Assembly (NCBI RefSeq): GCF_900142965.1
Contig: NZ_FRCQ01000009.1
Coordinates: 149,986 to 213,985 of the forward strand
Length of the DNA stretch: 64,000 nt
Reading direction: 5' to 3'
From: Rhizobacter sp. OV335
GTDB lineage: Bacteria > Pseudomonadota > Gammaproteobacteria > Burkholderiales > Burkholderiaceae_C
Made by a program: the position numbers and the translations under genes. Of the stretch, positions 8,325-19,753 are shown piece after piece. The notes beneath the pieces are model-generated. The model was not told the DNA's origin. It did not search any database and saw only the letters and a program-made list of their open reading frames with translations. The first letter of the stretch is position 1, and each line of letters begins with the position of its first letter.

Positions 8325-8807
8325 ATGAGCCGCACGCGTGTGTCGATCCAGACCGACGACTTCGACCTCGGCGCCGAGGTGGCTGGCCTGCGTGCGGGCG
8401 ACGGCGGCGTCGGCGCGGTGGTCGCATTCGTCGGCACGGTGCGCGATCGCAGCGAGGGCGCCGACGTCAGCCGCATGGAGCTGGAGCACTACCCGGGCAT
8501 GACCGAGAAGGCGATCGACGCGATGATCGACGCGGCGGCGGCCCGCTTCGACATCCGCGCCGCGCGCGTGATCCACCGCGTCGGCGTGCTCGATGCGCAG
8601 GACCAGATCGTGCTGGTGGCCGTCACGTCGGCGCACCGCGGGTCCGCCTTCGAAGCCTGCGAGTTCCTGATGGACTACCTGAAGACGCAAGCCCCGTTCT
8701 GGAAGAAGGAGCACACGCCGCAAGGCGCGCGCTGGGTCGACGCCCGCAGCCACGACGATGCCGCGCTGCAGCGCTGGGGCATCACGAGCGGGAACCTCGC
8801 ACCATGA
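8325..8807 (+). CDS. moaE: Molybdopterin synthase catalytic subunit MoaE
   Basis: A 160-residue MoaE, the large subunit of molybdopterin synthase. Typical segments are AVVAFVGTVRDRSEGADV, LELEHYPGM-like MELEHYPGMTEKAI, RVIHRVGVLDAQDQIVLV and the active-site KTQAPFWKKE with the catalytic lysines. Length is normal (about 150). It directly follows moaD, its partner, and overlaps crcB by ATGA. Confidence 0.96.
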   Translation: MSRTRVSIQTDDFDLGAEVAGLRAGDGGVGAVVAFVGTVRDRSEGADVSRMELEHYPGMTEKAIDAMIDAAAARFDIRAARVIHRVGVLDAQDQIVLVAVTSAHRGSAFEACEFLMDYLKTQAPFWKKEHTPQGARWVDARSHDDAALQRWGITSGNLAP

Positions 8808-9205
8808 CGGCGGGCGCGGGTGTGGGCATCACCTGGTTGCAGGTGCTGGCGGTCGCGACCGGCGCCGTCTTCGGCGCGCTGCTGCGCTGGTGGGCCGGGC
8901 TGTGGCTGAACGCGCAATGGGCGGGCTTCCCGCTCGGCACGCTGCTGGTCAACTGCGCCGGCGGGCTGCTGATCGGCATCGCGCTGTACTGGTTCCAGCG
9001 CAGCCCGAACGAGCTGCTGCGGCTGCTGGCAGTGACCGGCTTCCTCGGCGGGCTGACGACCTTCTCGTCGTTCTCCGGCGAATCGCTGGCGCTGATCCAG
9101 CGCAACGAGTGGACGCTGGCCGTCGGTCACACTCTGGCCCACGTGCTGGGGTCGCTGGCCTGTGCCGGTGTCGGATACAAGCTTGCGAGGGTTGTTCTGG
9201 CTTAG
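8804..9205 (+). CDS. crcB: Fluoride ion channel FluC/CrcB
   Basis: A 133-residue inner-membrane protein with four hydrophobic helices, matching Fluc channels, which work as dual-topology dimers and expel fluoride. The conserved pore asparagine is Asn50 (GTLLVNCAGG), and the sodium-site/Phe-box motif is TTFSSFSGES at about residues 85-94, with an N-terminal GALLRW arginine. It overlaps moaE by ATGA. Because of that overlap there is no room for its own fluoride riboswitch, so it is expressed as part of the molybdenum-cofactor operon here. Confidence 0.93.
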   Translation: MTAGAGVGITWLQVLAVATGAVFGALLRWWAGLWLNAQWAGFPLGTLLVNCAGGLLIGIALYWFQRSPNELLRLLAVTGFLGGLTTFSSFSGESLALIQRNEWTLAVGHTLAHVLGSLACAGVGYKLARVVLA

Positions 9206-9232
9206 CTTGAAATCCGGGACGATCCCCTCAAA
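9206..9232 (+). promoter_or_regulatory. Heat-shock (sigma-32 type) promoter of clpB
   Basis: CTTGAAA at 9206-9212 is followed after 11 nt by CCCCTCAAA at 9224-9232. This is close to the RpoH consensus (CTTGAA, 12-15 nt, CCCCATNT), with one clear change in the -10 element. It lies in the 53-nt gap before clpB, a classical RpoH target, and the ribosome site CGGAGGA follows at 9244-9250. Confidence 0.8.
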
Positions 9233-9258
9233 TCCGCTGCAATCGGAGGATTCGTCCC

Positions 9259-11850
<2,592 letters not shown>

Positions 11851-11856
11851 CCTGTT

Positions 11857-13245
11857 TCAGTCGAGCAGGTTGTCCATCCGGACGACCTGCAGCCGCACCA
11901 GCGTCAGGTTCGCGTGCGTCTTGTCGAGCACCGCGTGCAGTGCCAGGCCGGGATGGTTCGGCACCGCGCGCAGCAGCAGGTGGTGCGCGCCCAGCGTGAT
12001 CGCGGCCTCAGGCACCGCGTGGCCGAGGCCCATCGTGCGGGCGGTGGCCGTCATCGCGCCGAGCAGTGCCGCCCCATGGTGGGCCAGGATGTCGGGTGAG
12101 GGCCGCGCGCCGGCATGCACCAGGTCGCGGCCGCTGGCGATGTCGAACACGCAGCAGCTGACCATGCCGGTCAGCTCGATCAACTGGTTCACGTAGCGCT
12201 GCAGCGGCGAATCGGGCTGCGTCGGCGCCACCGGCCGGGTCGGCGGCATCGGCCGCATCGCGGTCGACGAGGGCGCGAACATCGCCTGCTGTGGCGTCGG
12301 CGGCATCGCCGCGTACGAGGTCGGGTAGGCCACCGCGGGTGGCGTCGCCAGCGGCAATGTCGGGGTGGGTGCCGCCAGCGCAGCCGGCACCGACGGCGAG
12401 AACGACCCGCTGGGCCGCGGCGCCATCGGCGGCATCGCGTTCAGGCCGGGCGGCGGCGCCGGCGTGCCGGCCGGCCGCGCGCCGACACCTTGCTCGCGCA
12501 GCTTGTTCCAGGTGCCGCTGATGAAGCCCCAGGCATCCGCCGGCCGCGTCACCTGCGGCGTGGTGCGCACGTTCACGCCGGTGCCGCGGGCCATGTCGGT
12601 GGCGAAGCTGGTCAGCGTGGCGGTGGTCGCCGTCAGCGGCAGCAGCAGCATGTGCCGGTTGAACCACGGGCCGCTGACCATCGCTTCGTGCAGCGGCTTC
12701 AGCGTCGATTCGAGCAGGTGGGCCGGCAGCGCGCCGACCATCAGCACCGCGAGCTGGCTGTAGCCCATCAGCACGCGCGCGAGCGCCTGGCGCGCCACGG
12801 TGTCGGCATCGGCCTGCGTGGTGTACAGCCGCAGCAGGTTGCCGTCGGCCCCGGGGAAATCGACGAACTCGAGCGTCGCGAGCGGCGTGCCGTAGCCCTG
12901 GCGGCGGATCACGAGCTTCTGCAGCGTGCGGTTGCTGGCGGTGGCCACGCCGGCCAGCAGCTTGCGCGACGACACGGTGCCGACGTCGTGCAGCGCGATG
13001 TAGTCGGGTTGCAGCAGCTCGAACTGCTGCTGCATCGCCTCGGCCGGGTCGCACGAGACGAACAGCTCGCGCTGGTCGGCGCTGACCTGGCGGCCGATGT
13101 CGCGCTGCCCGTCGGCCGCGTCGTCGTCCGCATCGGCGAGGAGTTCGGTGGTCACCTGGGTCTGGGCCCGTGTCGCCTGCCAGCCGTCTTCGACGCCTCC
13201 ACCCTGGGGATCGGTACCGGTGGAAGAAGGGGGGATGCTCGACAT
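11857..13245 (-). CDS. Two-domain protein with C-terminal Roadblock/LC7-like domain (paralogue A)
   Basis: A 462-residue soluble protein of unknown function. Three parts are visible: an alpha/beta N-terminal domain (about 65-225, including YIALHDVG, TLEFVDF, LLRLY and GPWFNRHMLLLPL); a Pro/Ala/Met-rich linker (about 255-345); and a C-terminal domain (347-460) with the Roadblock/LC7 pattern: a short helix, GMVSCCVFDIASG, the long helix with MGLGHAVPE, then two strands and a final helix. Roadblock domains commonly bind small GTPases such as MglA and related partners. The gene at 17468-18733 is a clear paralogue in both domains, sharing IALHD in the N-domain and, in the C-domain, MGL-x2-AV-x-E, HHL-x-R, and LDK followed by NL-x-L-x-R. 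Assignment to Roadblock is by pattern only. It diverges from nadB. Confidence 0.75.
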   Translation of the reverse strand: MSSIPPSSTGTDPQGGGVEDGWQATRAQTQVTTELLADADDDAADGQRDIGRQVSADQRELFVSCDPAEAMQQQFELLQPDYIALHDVGTVSSRKLLAGVATASNRTLQKLVIRRQGYGTPLATLEFVDFPGADGNLLRLYTTQADADTVARQALARVLMGYSQLAVLMVGALPAHLLESTLKPLHEAMVSGPWFNRHMLLLPLTATTATLTSFATDMARGTGVNVRTTPQVTRPADAWGFISGTWNKLREQGVGARPAGTPAPPPGLNAMPPMAPRPSGSFSPSVPAALAAPTPTLPLATPPAVAYPTSYAAMPPTPQQAMFAPSSTAMRPMPPTRPVAPTQPDSPLQRYVNQLIELTGMVSCCVFDIASGRDLVHAGARPSPDILAHHGAALLGAMTATARTMGLGHAVPEAAITLGAHHLLLRAVPNHPGLALHAVLDKTHANLTLVRLQVVRMDNLLD

Positions 13246-13442
13246 GGGACCTGCTGCTGGGGATGACCTGACGGGGCAGTGTAGAAGTTTGTTTCAGGAT
13301 GTGACAGGGGCAAAGGTCGCAAAAAACATGTCGTTGCTCCGCCGACTTGGGGCTTGACGCGCGGCCCCGCCTTTGCCATGGGTGCCACGGGGGCCATGGG
13401 CGCGCCGATAGAATCGCCCACCTCCTACTTTGCGTCCGCCTC

Positions 13443-15059
13443 ATGGCCCCGTCGCGCGCTGAAGCTGTTTCTTCCCTGCCGGTCGTGATCGTCGGCGCGG
13501 GCCTGGCGGGATTGACCGTCGCGCTGCACATCGCGCAGACCCGCCCGGTGGTCGTGCTGGCCAAGCGCAACCTCGACGAGGCCGCCACCGCATGGGCGCA
13601 GGGCGGCATCGTCGGCGTGCTCGGCACCGACGACAGCATCGAATCGCACGTGCGCGACACGCAGGACGCCGGCGCCGGGCTGGTCGACGAGCACACCGCG
13701 CGCTTCATCGCGCAGCACAGTGCGCAGGCGATCGAATGGCTGGTCGAGCGCGGCGTGCCGTTCTCGCCCGACCCCGAAGGCCCGCTCGGCCTGCACCTGA
13801 CGCGCGAAGGCGGCCATGCGGTGCGCCGCATCGCGCATGCGGCCGACGCGACCGGCAAGGCCATCCACGACGTGCTGCTCGACGAGGTGAAGCGCCACCC
13901 GAACATCCGCATGCTCGAGCGCTGGATGGCGGTCGACCTGATCACCTCGCGCCACCTGAAGCGCGACGAGCTGCCGCGCTGCTACGGCATCTACGCGCTC
14001 GACATCGACAACCAGCGCGTCGAGACGCTGGCCGCGTCGGCGGTGGTGATGGCCACCGGTGGCGCCGGCAAGGTGTACCGCTACACGACCAACCCCGACA
14101 CCTCCACCGGCGACGGCATCGCGATGGCCTGGCGGGCCGGCTGCCGGGTCGGCAACATGGAGTTCATCCAGTTCCACCCGACCTGCCTGTACCACCCGCA
14201 GGAGCGCAGCTTCCTGATCACCGAGGCGCTGCGCGGCGAGGGTGGCCACCTGCTGCTGCCCGATGGCACCCGCTTCATGCAGGCGCACGACCCGCGCGGC
14301 GAGCTGGCGCCGCGAGACATCGTGGCCCGCGCGATCGACTTCGAGATGAAGAAGCACGGCGTCGACTACGTGCTGCTGGACGCGACCCACCTGGGCGCCG
14401 AGTTCCTGAAAGAGCATTTCCCGACCATCCATGCGCGCTGCCTGAAGCTCGGCATCGACATCACGACCCAGCCGATCCCGGTGGTGCCTGCCGCGCACTA
14501 CACCTGCGGCGGCGTCGTCAGCGACCTGCACGGGCGCAGCGACCTGCCGGGGCTGTATGCGGTGGGCGAGACCACCTACACCGGGCTGCACGGCGCGAAC
14601 CGGCTGGCCAGCAACTCGTTGCTCGAGTGCGTGGTGCTCGGCAAGACCTGCGCCGACCACATCCTGTCGAACGCGCCGAGCGAGCAGCCCGGGCTGCCGG
14701 CCTGGGACGAGAGCCAGGTCGAGAACGCCGACGAGCAGGTGGTGATCGCGCACAACTGGGACGAGCTGCGCCTGCTGATGTGGAACTACGTCGGCATCGT
14801 GCGCACCACGAAGAGGCTGGAGCGGGCGCTGCACCGCATCGATCTGCTGCGCAACGAGATCGACGACTACTACGCGAACTTCCGCGTCACGCGCGACCTG
14901 CTGGAGCTGCGCAACCTGGTCGATTGCGCCGAGTTGATCGTGCGCTCGGCGCTGATGCGGCACGAGAGCCGCGGGCTGCATTTCAGCCGCGATTTCCCGC
15001 GCACGCTGCCGGTCAGCTTCCCGACCATCCTGGTGCGGCCGGCGACGAGCCGCGGCTAG
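13443..15059 (+). CDS. nadB: L-aspartate oxidase
   Basis: A 538-residue FAD enzyme oxidising L-aspartate to iminoaspartate, the first step of NAD synthesis. The dinucleotide motif [15 protein letters not shown] is at the N-terminus, then AWAQGGI; catalytic-region segments include [37 protein letters not shown] and the [15 protein letters not shown] end of the FAD domain. The ATG at 13443 leaves about 15 residues before the FAD motif, as in the family; earlier in-frame codons encode no matching sequence. A TAGAAT -10-like hexamer lies about 30 nt upstream. nadC and nadA converge from the right, with the ComFB gene between. Confidence 0.96.
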   Translation: MAPSRAEAVSSLPVVIVGAGLAGLTVALHIAQTRPVVVLAKRNLDEAATAWAQGGIVGVLGTDDSIESHVRDTQDAGAGLVDEHTARFIAQHSAQAIEWLVERGVPFSPDPEGPLGLHLTREGGHAVRRIAHAADATGKAIHDVLLDEVKRHPNIRMLERWMAVDLITSRHLKRDELPRCYGIYALDIDNQRVETLAASAVVMATGGAGKVYRYTTNPDTSTGDGIAMAWRAGCRVGNMEFIQFHPTCLYHPQERSFLITEALRGEGGHLLLPDGTRFMQAHDPRGELAPRDIVARAIDFEMKKHGVDYVLLDATHLGAEFLKEHFPTIHARCLKLGIDITTQPIPVVPAAHYTCGGVVSDLHGRSDLPGLYAVGETTYTGLHGANRLASNSLLECVVLGKTCADHILSNAPSEQPGLPAWDESQVENADEQVVIAHNWDELRLLMWNYVGIVRTTKRLERALHRIDLLRNEIDDYYANFRVTRDLLELRNLVDCAELIVRSALMRHESRGLHFSRDFPRTLPVSFPTILVRPATSRG

Positions 15060-15343
15060 TTCCGGGCTTTCATCGCGGTGCGGGCCAAGACGAACTGGAA
15101 CGCGAAATCGACCGCCTCGCTGATCGCCACCTCGATCACGTGGCGCTCCTTCTCGCTCAGGTAGAACGAGAAATCGACCGCGTGCCGGATGTAGCGCGGC
15201 GGTAGCCGGTTCAGCGCGACGCAGGCGATGTCGGCGAGCAGCTCGCTGCCATGCAGGTGCGGGTGCTGGGTGGCGGCCGCGGACACCGCCTCGAAGACGG
15301 CGCGCTCGTGGTAGTTGAAGATCGTGTCGAAGTCTGCGCTCAT
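15056..15343 (-). CDS. ComFB-family protein
   Basis: A 95-residue protein of the late-competence ComFB family. Diagnostic parts are [12 protein letters not shown] near the start and the core [17 protein letters not shown], followed by a helical C-terminus. Cyanobacterial ComFB proteins have been reported as cyclic-dinucleotide receptors; whether this one binds such a ligand cannot be told from sequence. ATG 15343 gives FDTIFNYHE close to the N-terminus as in relatives. Its last codons overlap the nadB stop on the other strand by 4 nt. Confidence 0.8.
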   Translation of the reverse strand: MSADFDTIFNYHERAVFEAVSAAATQHPHLHGSELLADIACVALNRLPPRYIRHAVDFSFYLSEKERHVIEVAISEAVDFAFQFVLARTAMKARN

Positions 15344-15453
15344 GGGGTCCGCCATTCGGTCAGGATGTCCCATCGACTGTAGTCAGTGCGGGCCGCGCCG
15401 GCCATCCCGAGAGTGCGGCAAAAGTCCGCGCCGACGGCGACTCTCACCCGCAG

Positions 15454-16329
15454 TCAGATCCGCTCGAGCACCCGCATCGAGTAGTCGGTGGCGCGCACGT
15501 CCTTCGTCAGCCGGCCGATCGAGATGCGGTCGACGCCGGTCTCGGCGATGCGCCGCACCTGGTCGAGCTGCACGTTGCCCGAGACCTCGAGCAGCGCGCG
15601 GCCGGCCGTCACCGCCACCGCCTCGCGCATCAGCGCCTCGTCGAAGTTGTCGAGCAGCACGCTGACCGCGCCGGCCTCCAGCGCCTCGCGCAGTTGCGCG
15701 ATGCCTTCGACCTCGATCTGGATGTCGACGCCCGATTGCAGCGCCTGCGCATTGCGCAACGCAGCCGCCACGCCGCCGGCCGCCGCGATGTGGTTCTCCT
15801 TGATCAGGATGCCGTGCCACAGCGCGAGCCGCTGGTTCTGCCCGCCGCCGATGCGCACCGCGTACTTCTGCGCGAGCCGCAGCCCGGGCAGCGTCTTGCG
15901 GGTGTCGAGGATCGCGCAGCCGCGCGGGTTCGGCGACGCGCCGGCGATCGCGTCGACATGGCGGCGCGTGACGCTGGCGGTGGCCGACAGCAGCTGCAGG
16001 AAGTTCAGCGCCGGCCGCTCGGCCGACAGCAACGCGCGCGCGTCGGCCTCGATGTGGCAGACCAGCGTGTCGGGTGCCATGCGCGCGCCTTCGTCGACAT
16101 GCCAGTCGATCGCGGCCTGCGCATCGAGCGCGCGCACGCAGCCGTCGAACCAGTCGCGGCCGCACAGCACCGCGTCTTCGCGCACCAGCACGCGGGCGCG
16201 CACGCGGCGCCCGGCCGGCACGAGCTGCGCGGTCCAGTCGCCGCGGCCGATGTCTTCGGCCAGCGCATCGCGGATGTTGCGGGTGCGGGCCTGTTCCAGC
16301 GTCTCGTTGAACTCGAAGGCGATCATCAT
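15454..16329 (-). CDS. nadC: Nicotinate-nucleotide diphosphorylase (carboxylating)
   Basis: A 291-residue quinolinate phosphoribosyltransferase, third enzyme of de novo NAD synthesis. Motifs: [13 protein letters not shown] at the N-terminus, [12 protein letters not shown], the [12 protein letters not shown] loop, [22 protein letters not shown] with catalytic Lys/His, IEVEG, LLDNF and the final phosphate-binding [17 protein letters not shown]. Two consecutive ATGs open the frame; the first (16329) forms an ATGA overlap with the nadA stop, so nadA-nadC is translationally coupled. Confidence 0.95.
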   Translation of the reverse strand: MMIAFEFNETLEQARTRNIRDALAEDIGRGDWTAQLVPAGRRVRARVLVREDAVLCGRDWFDGCVRALDAQAAIDWHVDEGARMAPDTLVCHIEADARALLSAERPALNFLQLLSATASVTRRHVDAIAGASPNPRGCAILDTRKTLPGLRLAQKYAVRIGGGQNQRLALWHGILIKENHIAAAGGVAAALRNAQALQSGVDIQIEVEGIAQLREALEAGAVSVLLDNFDEALMREAVAVTAGRALLEVSGNVQLDQVRRIAETGVDRISIGRLTKDVRATDYSMRVLERI

Positions 16330-17435
16330 GCGGCACCGATGTTCTTGACCATGCCGAGCTTCTGCGTGCTCGATGGGTTGGCCTTGACGAAGTCGAGCAT
16401 GCGGTCGATGCAGCCGAGCGCCTGGCTGCGCACCGGCTCGTCGACGTGGATCTCGCCGCTGCCGTGTTCCAGGCAGGCGACGACGCCTTGCAGCGCGTTC
16501 ATCGCCATCCACGGGCAGTGCGCGCAGCTCTTGCAGGTGGCGCTGCTGCCGGCGGTGGGCGCCTCGATCAGGATCTTGTCGGGCGCGAGCTGGCGCATGC
16601 GGTGCAGGATGCCGTTGTCGGTCGCGATGATGAAGTGCTTGGCGTCCATCTGCAGCACGGCGTTCAGCAGCTGCGAGGTGGAGCCGACCATGTCGGCCTG
16701 CTCGACCACCGATTTCGGCGATTCCGGGTGCACCAGCACCTTCGCGCCGGGGTACTCGGCCTTCAGCAGGTCGAGCTCCAGGCCCTTGAACTCGTCGTGC
16801 ACGATGCAGGCGCCGTTCCACATCAGCATGTCGGCGCCGGTTTCTTCCTGGATGTAGCGGCCGAGGTGGCGGTCGGGCGCCCACAGCACCTTTTCGCCGC
16901 GATCCTTCAGGTGCCGCACGATCGCGAGCGCACAGGAGCTGGTGACCATCCAGTCGGCGCGCGCCTTCACGGCGGCGCTGGTGTTGGCATAGACGACGAC
17001 CTTGCGGTCGGGGTGGGCGTCGCAGAAGCGCGCGAAGTCGTCGGGCGGGCAGCCGAGGTCGAGCGAGCAGGTCGCGTCGAGGTCGGGCATCAGCACGCGC
17101 TTGCCGGGGCTCAGGATCTTCGCGGTCTCGCCCATGAAGCGCACGCCGGCGACGACCAGCGTCTTGCTCGGGTGGTCGCGGCCGAAGCGCGCCATCTCGA
17201 GCGAATCGGCGACCAGGCCGCCGGTTTCCAGCGCCAGGTCCTGCAGGTCGCCGTCGACGTAGTAGTGGGCGACCAGCACCGCGTCGTGCTGGGCCAGCAG
17301 CGCCTTCGCGCGGGCCTTGTGGTCGGCGCGGCCGGCGGGCGTCAGCGGTTCGGGCACCTTGGCCCAGGCGTGGGCGGTGCAGGTGGCGCCGGCTGCGTCT
17401 TGCAGCGGGTAGTCGAAGAGAACTTCTTGGCTCAT
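16326..17435 (-). CDS. nadA: Quinolinate synthase
   Basis: A 369-residue [4Fe-4S] enzyme condensing iminoaspartate with dihydroxyacetone phosphate to quinolinate. Substrate-binding segments [25 protein letters not shown] and [13 protein letters not shown] are seen. Cluster ligands by comparison with E. coli NadA are Cys123 ([10 protein letters not shown]), Cys210 and a cysteine of the CKSCAHC cluster at 301-307. It is the first gene of nadA-nadC. Between its start and the upstream Roadblock-like gene only 32 nt remain, so that gene and nadA-nadC may share a transcript. Confidence 0.96.
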   Translation of the reverse strand: MSQEVLFDYPLQDAAGATCTAHAWAKVPEPLTPAGRADHKARAKALLAQHDAVLVAHYYVDGDLQDLALETGGLVADSLEMARFGRDHPSKTLVVAGVRFMGETAKILSPGKRVLMPDLDATCSLDLGCPPDDFARFCDAHPDRKVVVYANTSAAVKARADWMVTSSCALAIVRHLKDRGEKVLWAPDRHLGRYIQEETGADMLMWNGACIVHDEFKGLELDLLKAEYPGAKVLVHPESPKSVVEQADMVGSTSQLLNAVLQMDAKHFIIATDNGILHRMRQLAPDKILIEAPTAGSSATCKSCAHCPWMAMNALQGVVACLEHGSGEIHVDEPVRSQALGCIDRMLDFVKANPSSTQKLGMVKNIGAA

Positions 17436-17467
17436 CCCCGCATGTTATCGAAGCCCCGCAACCCTTT

Positions 17468-18733
17468 TCAGGACAGGCTTTGTTCTGCCTCCATCAGCTT
17501 GTAGCGCGCCAGCGCCAGGTTGCTGCGCTGCTTGTCGAGCAGCGCGAAAATGAACAGCCCGCCGTGCCGCGACAGCGAACGGATCAGGTGGTGGCGCGTC
17601 GGCGTGCTGGTCATGATCTCGTGCACCGCATCGGTCAGGCCCATGTCGCGCGCGTGGCGGTCGTGCACGCGCAGCACCTGGGTGCAGGCAGCAGCCGCGA
17701 GGTCGATGTCGACCGGGTGCTCCTCGCGCACCTTCTGCGTGACGACCAGGCCGGTCGCGGTGTCGACGACCGCGCAGCCCAGCAGGCCGTCGACCTGCAG
17801 CATGGCGTCGAGCGCGTGCGCCGCGCGCTGCGGGTCGAGCACCGCGCGCACCGGCGCCTTCGTGACGGCGCTGCTCCGCAGCGACGACTCGGCGGCTCCG
17901 GCCGCCGCGGCCGCATCGAGGTCGGCGACCTTGATCGGGAAGCCGTCCGGCCCCTGCACCGACGCGAGCGCGGCGACCGGCGGCGGGCCCCAGACCGGCT
18001 CGGTCTTCACGCGGTTCCACTGGCCCAGCAGCGCATTCCACACCGCCGACGCGCTCGACAGCGATTCGTTCAGCACCTGCACCTTGAGCCGCTGCGGCCA
18101 CTGGATCATGCCGATCTTGTTGGCGATCCACACGCCGTTCGGCGGCAGCATGAAGAGCAGCGTCGGGCAGCGCCAGCCGGGCTGGTTCACGGCGTCGTAC
18201 AGCGTGTTGAGCATGCCGTCGATCGCATGCGGCTGCATCGCGCCGACGATCACCGCGGTCATGTGGCTGCGCTCCATCAGCGCGACCGGGATCGCGGCGT
18301 TGTCGGGACCCGGCGCGCGCACGTCGGCGTGGTAGATGCGCAGCAGGCCTTCGTCGCGCCGCTCCAGCGTCGTGCGCTCGATCATCGCGAGCGTGCGCAG
18401 CGTGGTGTGTTCGCGCAGGTGCAGCCGCTCGATCGGCCGGCCGCTGGCGTCCGACAGCGCCTTCACGACGGCACTTGCCCAGACGCCGGTCGGGTCGTGC
18501 AGCGCGATGTGGCGGGTGGCGGTTTCCAGGTCGGCGCGGGTGGCGGCGAAGTGCTCGCGGATCGCCTGGGCCGACGAGCCGGTGACGACCAGGTCGCGCA
18601 GGTGGCGGTCGACCATCTGCCCCTGGTCGTTCACCTCGGTGGCGATGCTCTCCATGATCGAGGTGGCGGCGAAACCTGGCTTGCGATCCCCGGGTTGATC
18701 GCCGCGCAGGTCTCCGAACAGCGATGACAACAT
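17468..18733 (-). CDS. Two-domain protein with C-terminal Roadblock/LC7-like domain (paralogue B)
   Basis: A 421-residue protein, paralogue of the 11857-13245 product, function unknown. The N-terminal domain (about 70-200) shares IALHD, an R-x2-TLA-x2-E core, LLR-x-Y-x-AD and VGA-x3-H with paralogue A. The C-terminal domain (about 305-418) is Roadblock/LC7-like: DGLLGCAVVDTATG, a helix ending RDMGLTDAVHE, TRHHLIRSL, FIFALLDK and NLALARYKL. The long Pro-rich linker of paralogue A is replaced here by a shorter Ala-rich one (about 250-300). ATG 18733 has GGGAG 7 nt upstream. It lies 32 nt upstream of nadA on the same strand. Confidence 0.75.
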   Translation of the reverse strand: MLSSLFGDLRGDQPGDRKPGFAATSIMESIATEVNDQGQMVDRHLRDLVVTGSSAQAIREHFAATRADLETATRHIALHDPTGVWASAVVKALSDASGRPIERLHLREHTTLRTLAMIERTTLERRDEGLLRIYHADVRAPGPDNAAIPVALMERSHMTAVIVGAMQPHAIDGMLNTLYDAVNQPGWRCPTLLFMLPPNGVWIANKIGMIQWPQRLKVQVLNESLSSASAVWNALLGQWNRVKTEPVWGPPPVAALASVQGPDGFPIKVADLDAAAAAGAAESSLRSSAVTKAPVRAVLDPQRAAHALDAMLQVDGLLGCAVVDTATGLVVTQKVREEHPVDIDLAAAACTQVLRVHDRHARDMGLTDAVHEIMTSTPTRHHLIRSLSRHGGLFIFALLDKQRSNLALARYKLMEAEQSLS

Positions 18734-18829
18734 GGGGTGCTCCCGGCAGTTGATGCCGTCCAGTCTAGGGGGAGGGGCGCATCCGGCCATCCCCAAATTG
18801 ACTACCCCCTTGCGGGGGAAGGGGTTGCC

Positions 18830-19657
18830 CTAGCTGAAGAATCGGCTCGGCGGCGCGCCGACCGAGCGGCGCACCATCGCGCTGAAGGCGCTCGCGCTCG
18901 CGTAGCCCAGCTCGGCGGCGATCACGCCCATCGGCTGCTTGCGCGCCGCCATCGACAAGGCCTTGGCCAGCAGCACCTGCTGGCGCCATTGCACGAAGGT
19001 GGTGCCGAGTTCCTGGCGGAACAGCCGCGCGACGGTGCGCGGGCTGGCGCCGGTGTCGCGCGCCCAGCCGTCGAGCGTGGCATGGCGTGTCGGATCGTCG
19101 AGCACCGCCTCGCAGAGCGTGCGCAGCCGCTTGTCGGTGGGCAGGTCGACGCCCAGCCGCACCGGGCGTGCACGGCGCAGTTCGTCGAGGATCAGCGCGC
19201 TCAGCCGCTGCTCGCGCTGCAGCGTGTCGTGGTCGAGCGGCGGGCCGCCGTCGGGCAGCACGTTCATCTCGAGCACCAGCGCGCGCAGCAGCTCCGAGAC
19301 CTCGAGCACCCGGCACTGCCGCCACGGCGCCTGCCCGGCCGGCGCAACGCCCGGGCCGCTGCGCCCGCGCGGCTGCAGCAGGTACAGCGTGCGCAGGTCG
19401 GCGTCTTCGACGACGCTGACGGCGTGCTCCATGCCGGCCGGGATCCACAGCGCACGCGACGGCGGCACGAGGTAGGTGCCGTGCTCCATCGTCAGCCGCA
19501 CGACGCCGGTCGACGACAGCGCGACCTGCGCCCACGGGTGGTCGTGCGGCACGACCCGGGTGTCGGTGCTCAGGTGGTGCTTCTTCGCACGCAGCGGGCG
19601 CTGCGGCGTCGGCGTGTAGAGGTGCGGCGTCAGCGGGCCGATCGGTGGGGTAAGCAT
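18830..19657 (-). CDS. AraC-family transcriptional regulator
   Basis: A 275-residue AraC/XylS regulator. The N-terminal half has a cupin-like sensor region (VVPHDHPWAQVALSS, VPPSRALWIPAGMEH); the last 100 residues hold the double helix-turn-helix, with the first at ARDTGASPRTVARLFRQELG and the second at GVIAAELGYASASAFSAMVRR. ATG 19657 starts just before the sensor; the frame stays open further up. It is divergent from the MFS transporter with 96 nt between, so it probably controls that transporter. Confidence 0.88.
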   Translation of the reverse strand: MLTPPIGPLTPHLYTPTPQRPLRAKKHHLSTDTRVVPHDHPWAQVALSSTGVVRLTMEHGTYLVPPSRALWIPAGMEHAVSVVEDADLRTLYLLQPRGRSGPGVAPAGQAPWRQCRVLEVSELLRALVLEMNVLPDGGPPLDHDTLQREQRLSALILDELRRARPVRLGVDLPTDKRLRTLCEAVLDDPTRHATLDGWARDTGASPRTVARLFRQELGTTFVQWRQQVLLAKALSMAARKQPMGVIAAELGYASASAFSAMVRRSVGAPPSRFFS

Positions 19658-19753
19658 GGTTGGCAGGATCTCGACAAGGATTGACAGGCTATCGCAATCC
19701 GGCCGCGCCGTCACTGCCTACCATCGGGGCTCGATTTCACCTGCAGAACCCGC

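Noticed and set aside
8700..8803. Fluoride riboswitch for crcB
   Set aside because: crcB overlaps moaE by 4 nt, so the upstream sequence is coding and no riboswitch fold was recognised.
12000..12120. Alternative reading of the Roadblock region as an exported protein on the plus strand
   Set aside because: The minus-strand frame has a paralogue with matching domains; the plus-strand frame has none.
18805..18818. CCCCC-N4-GGGGG hairpin as araC terminator
   Set aside because: Only 5 bp of stem without a T run; too weak to list.
19087..19419. Arg/Ala-rich small frames antisense to the AraC gene
   Set aside because: No motif, composition typical of out-of-frame GC-rich sequence.
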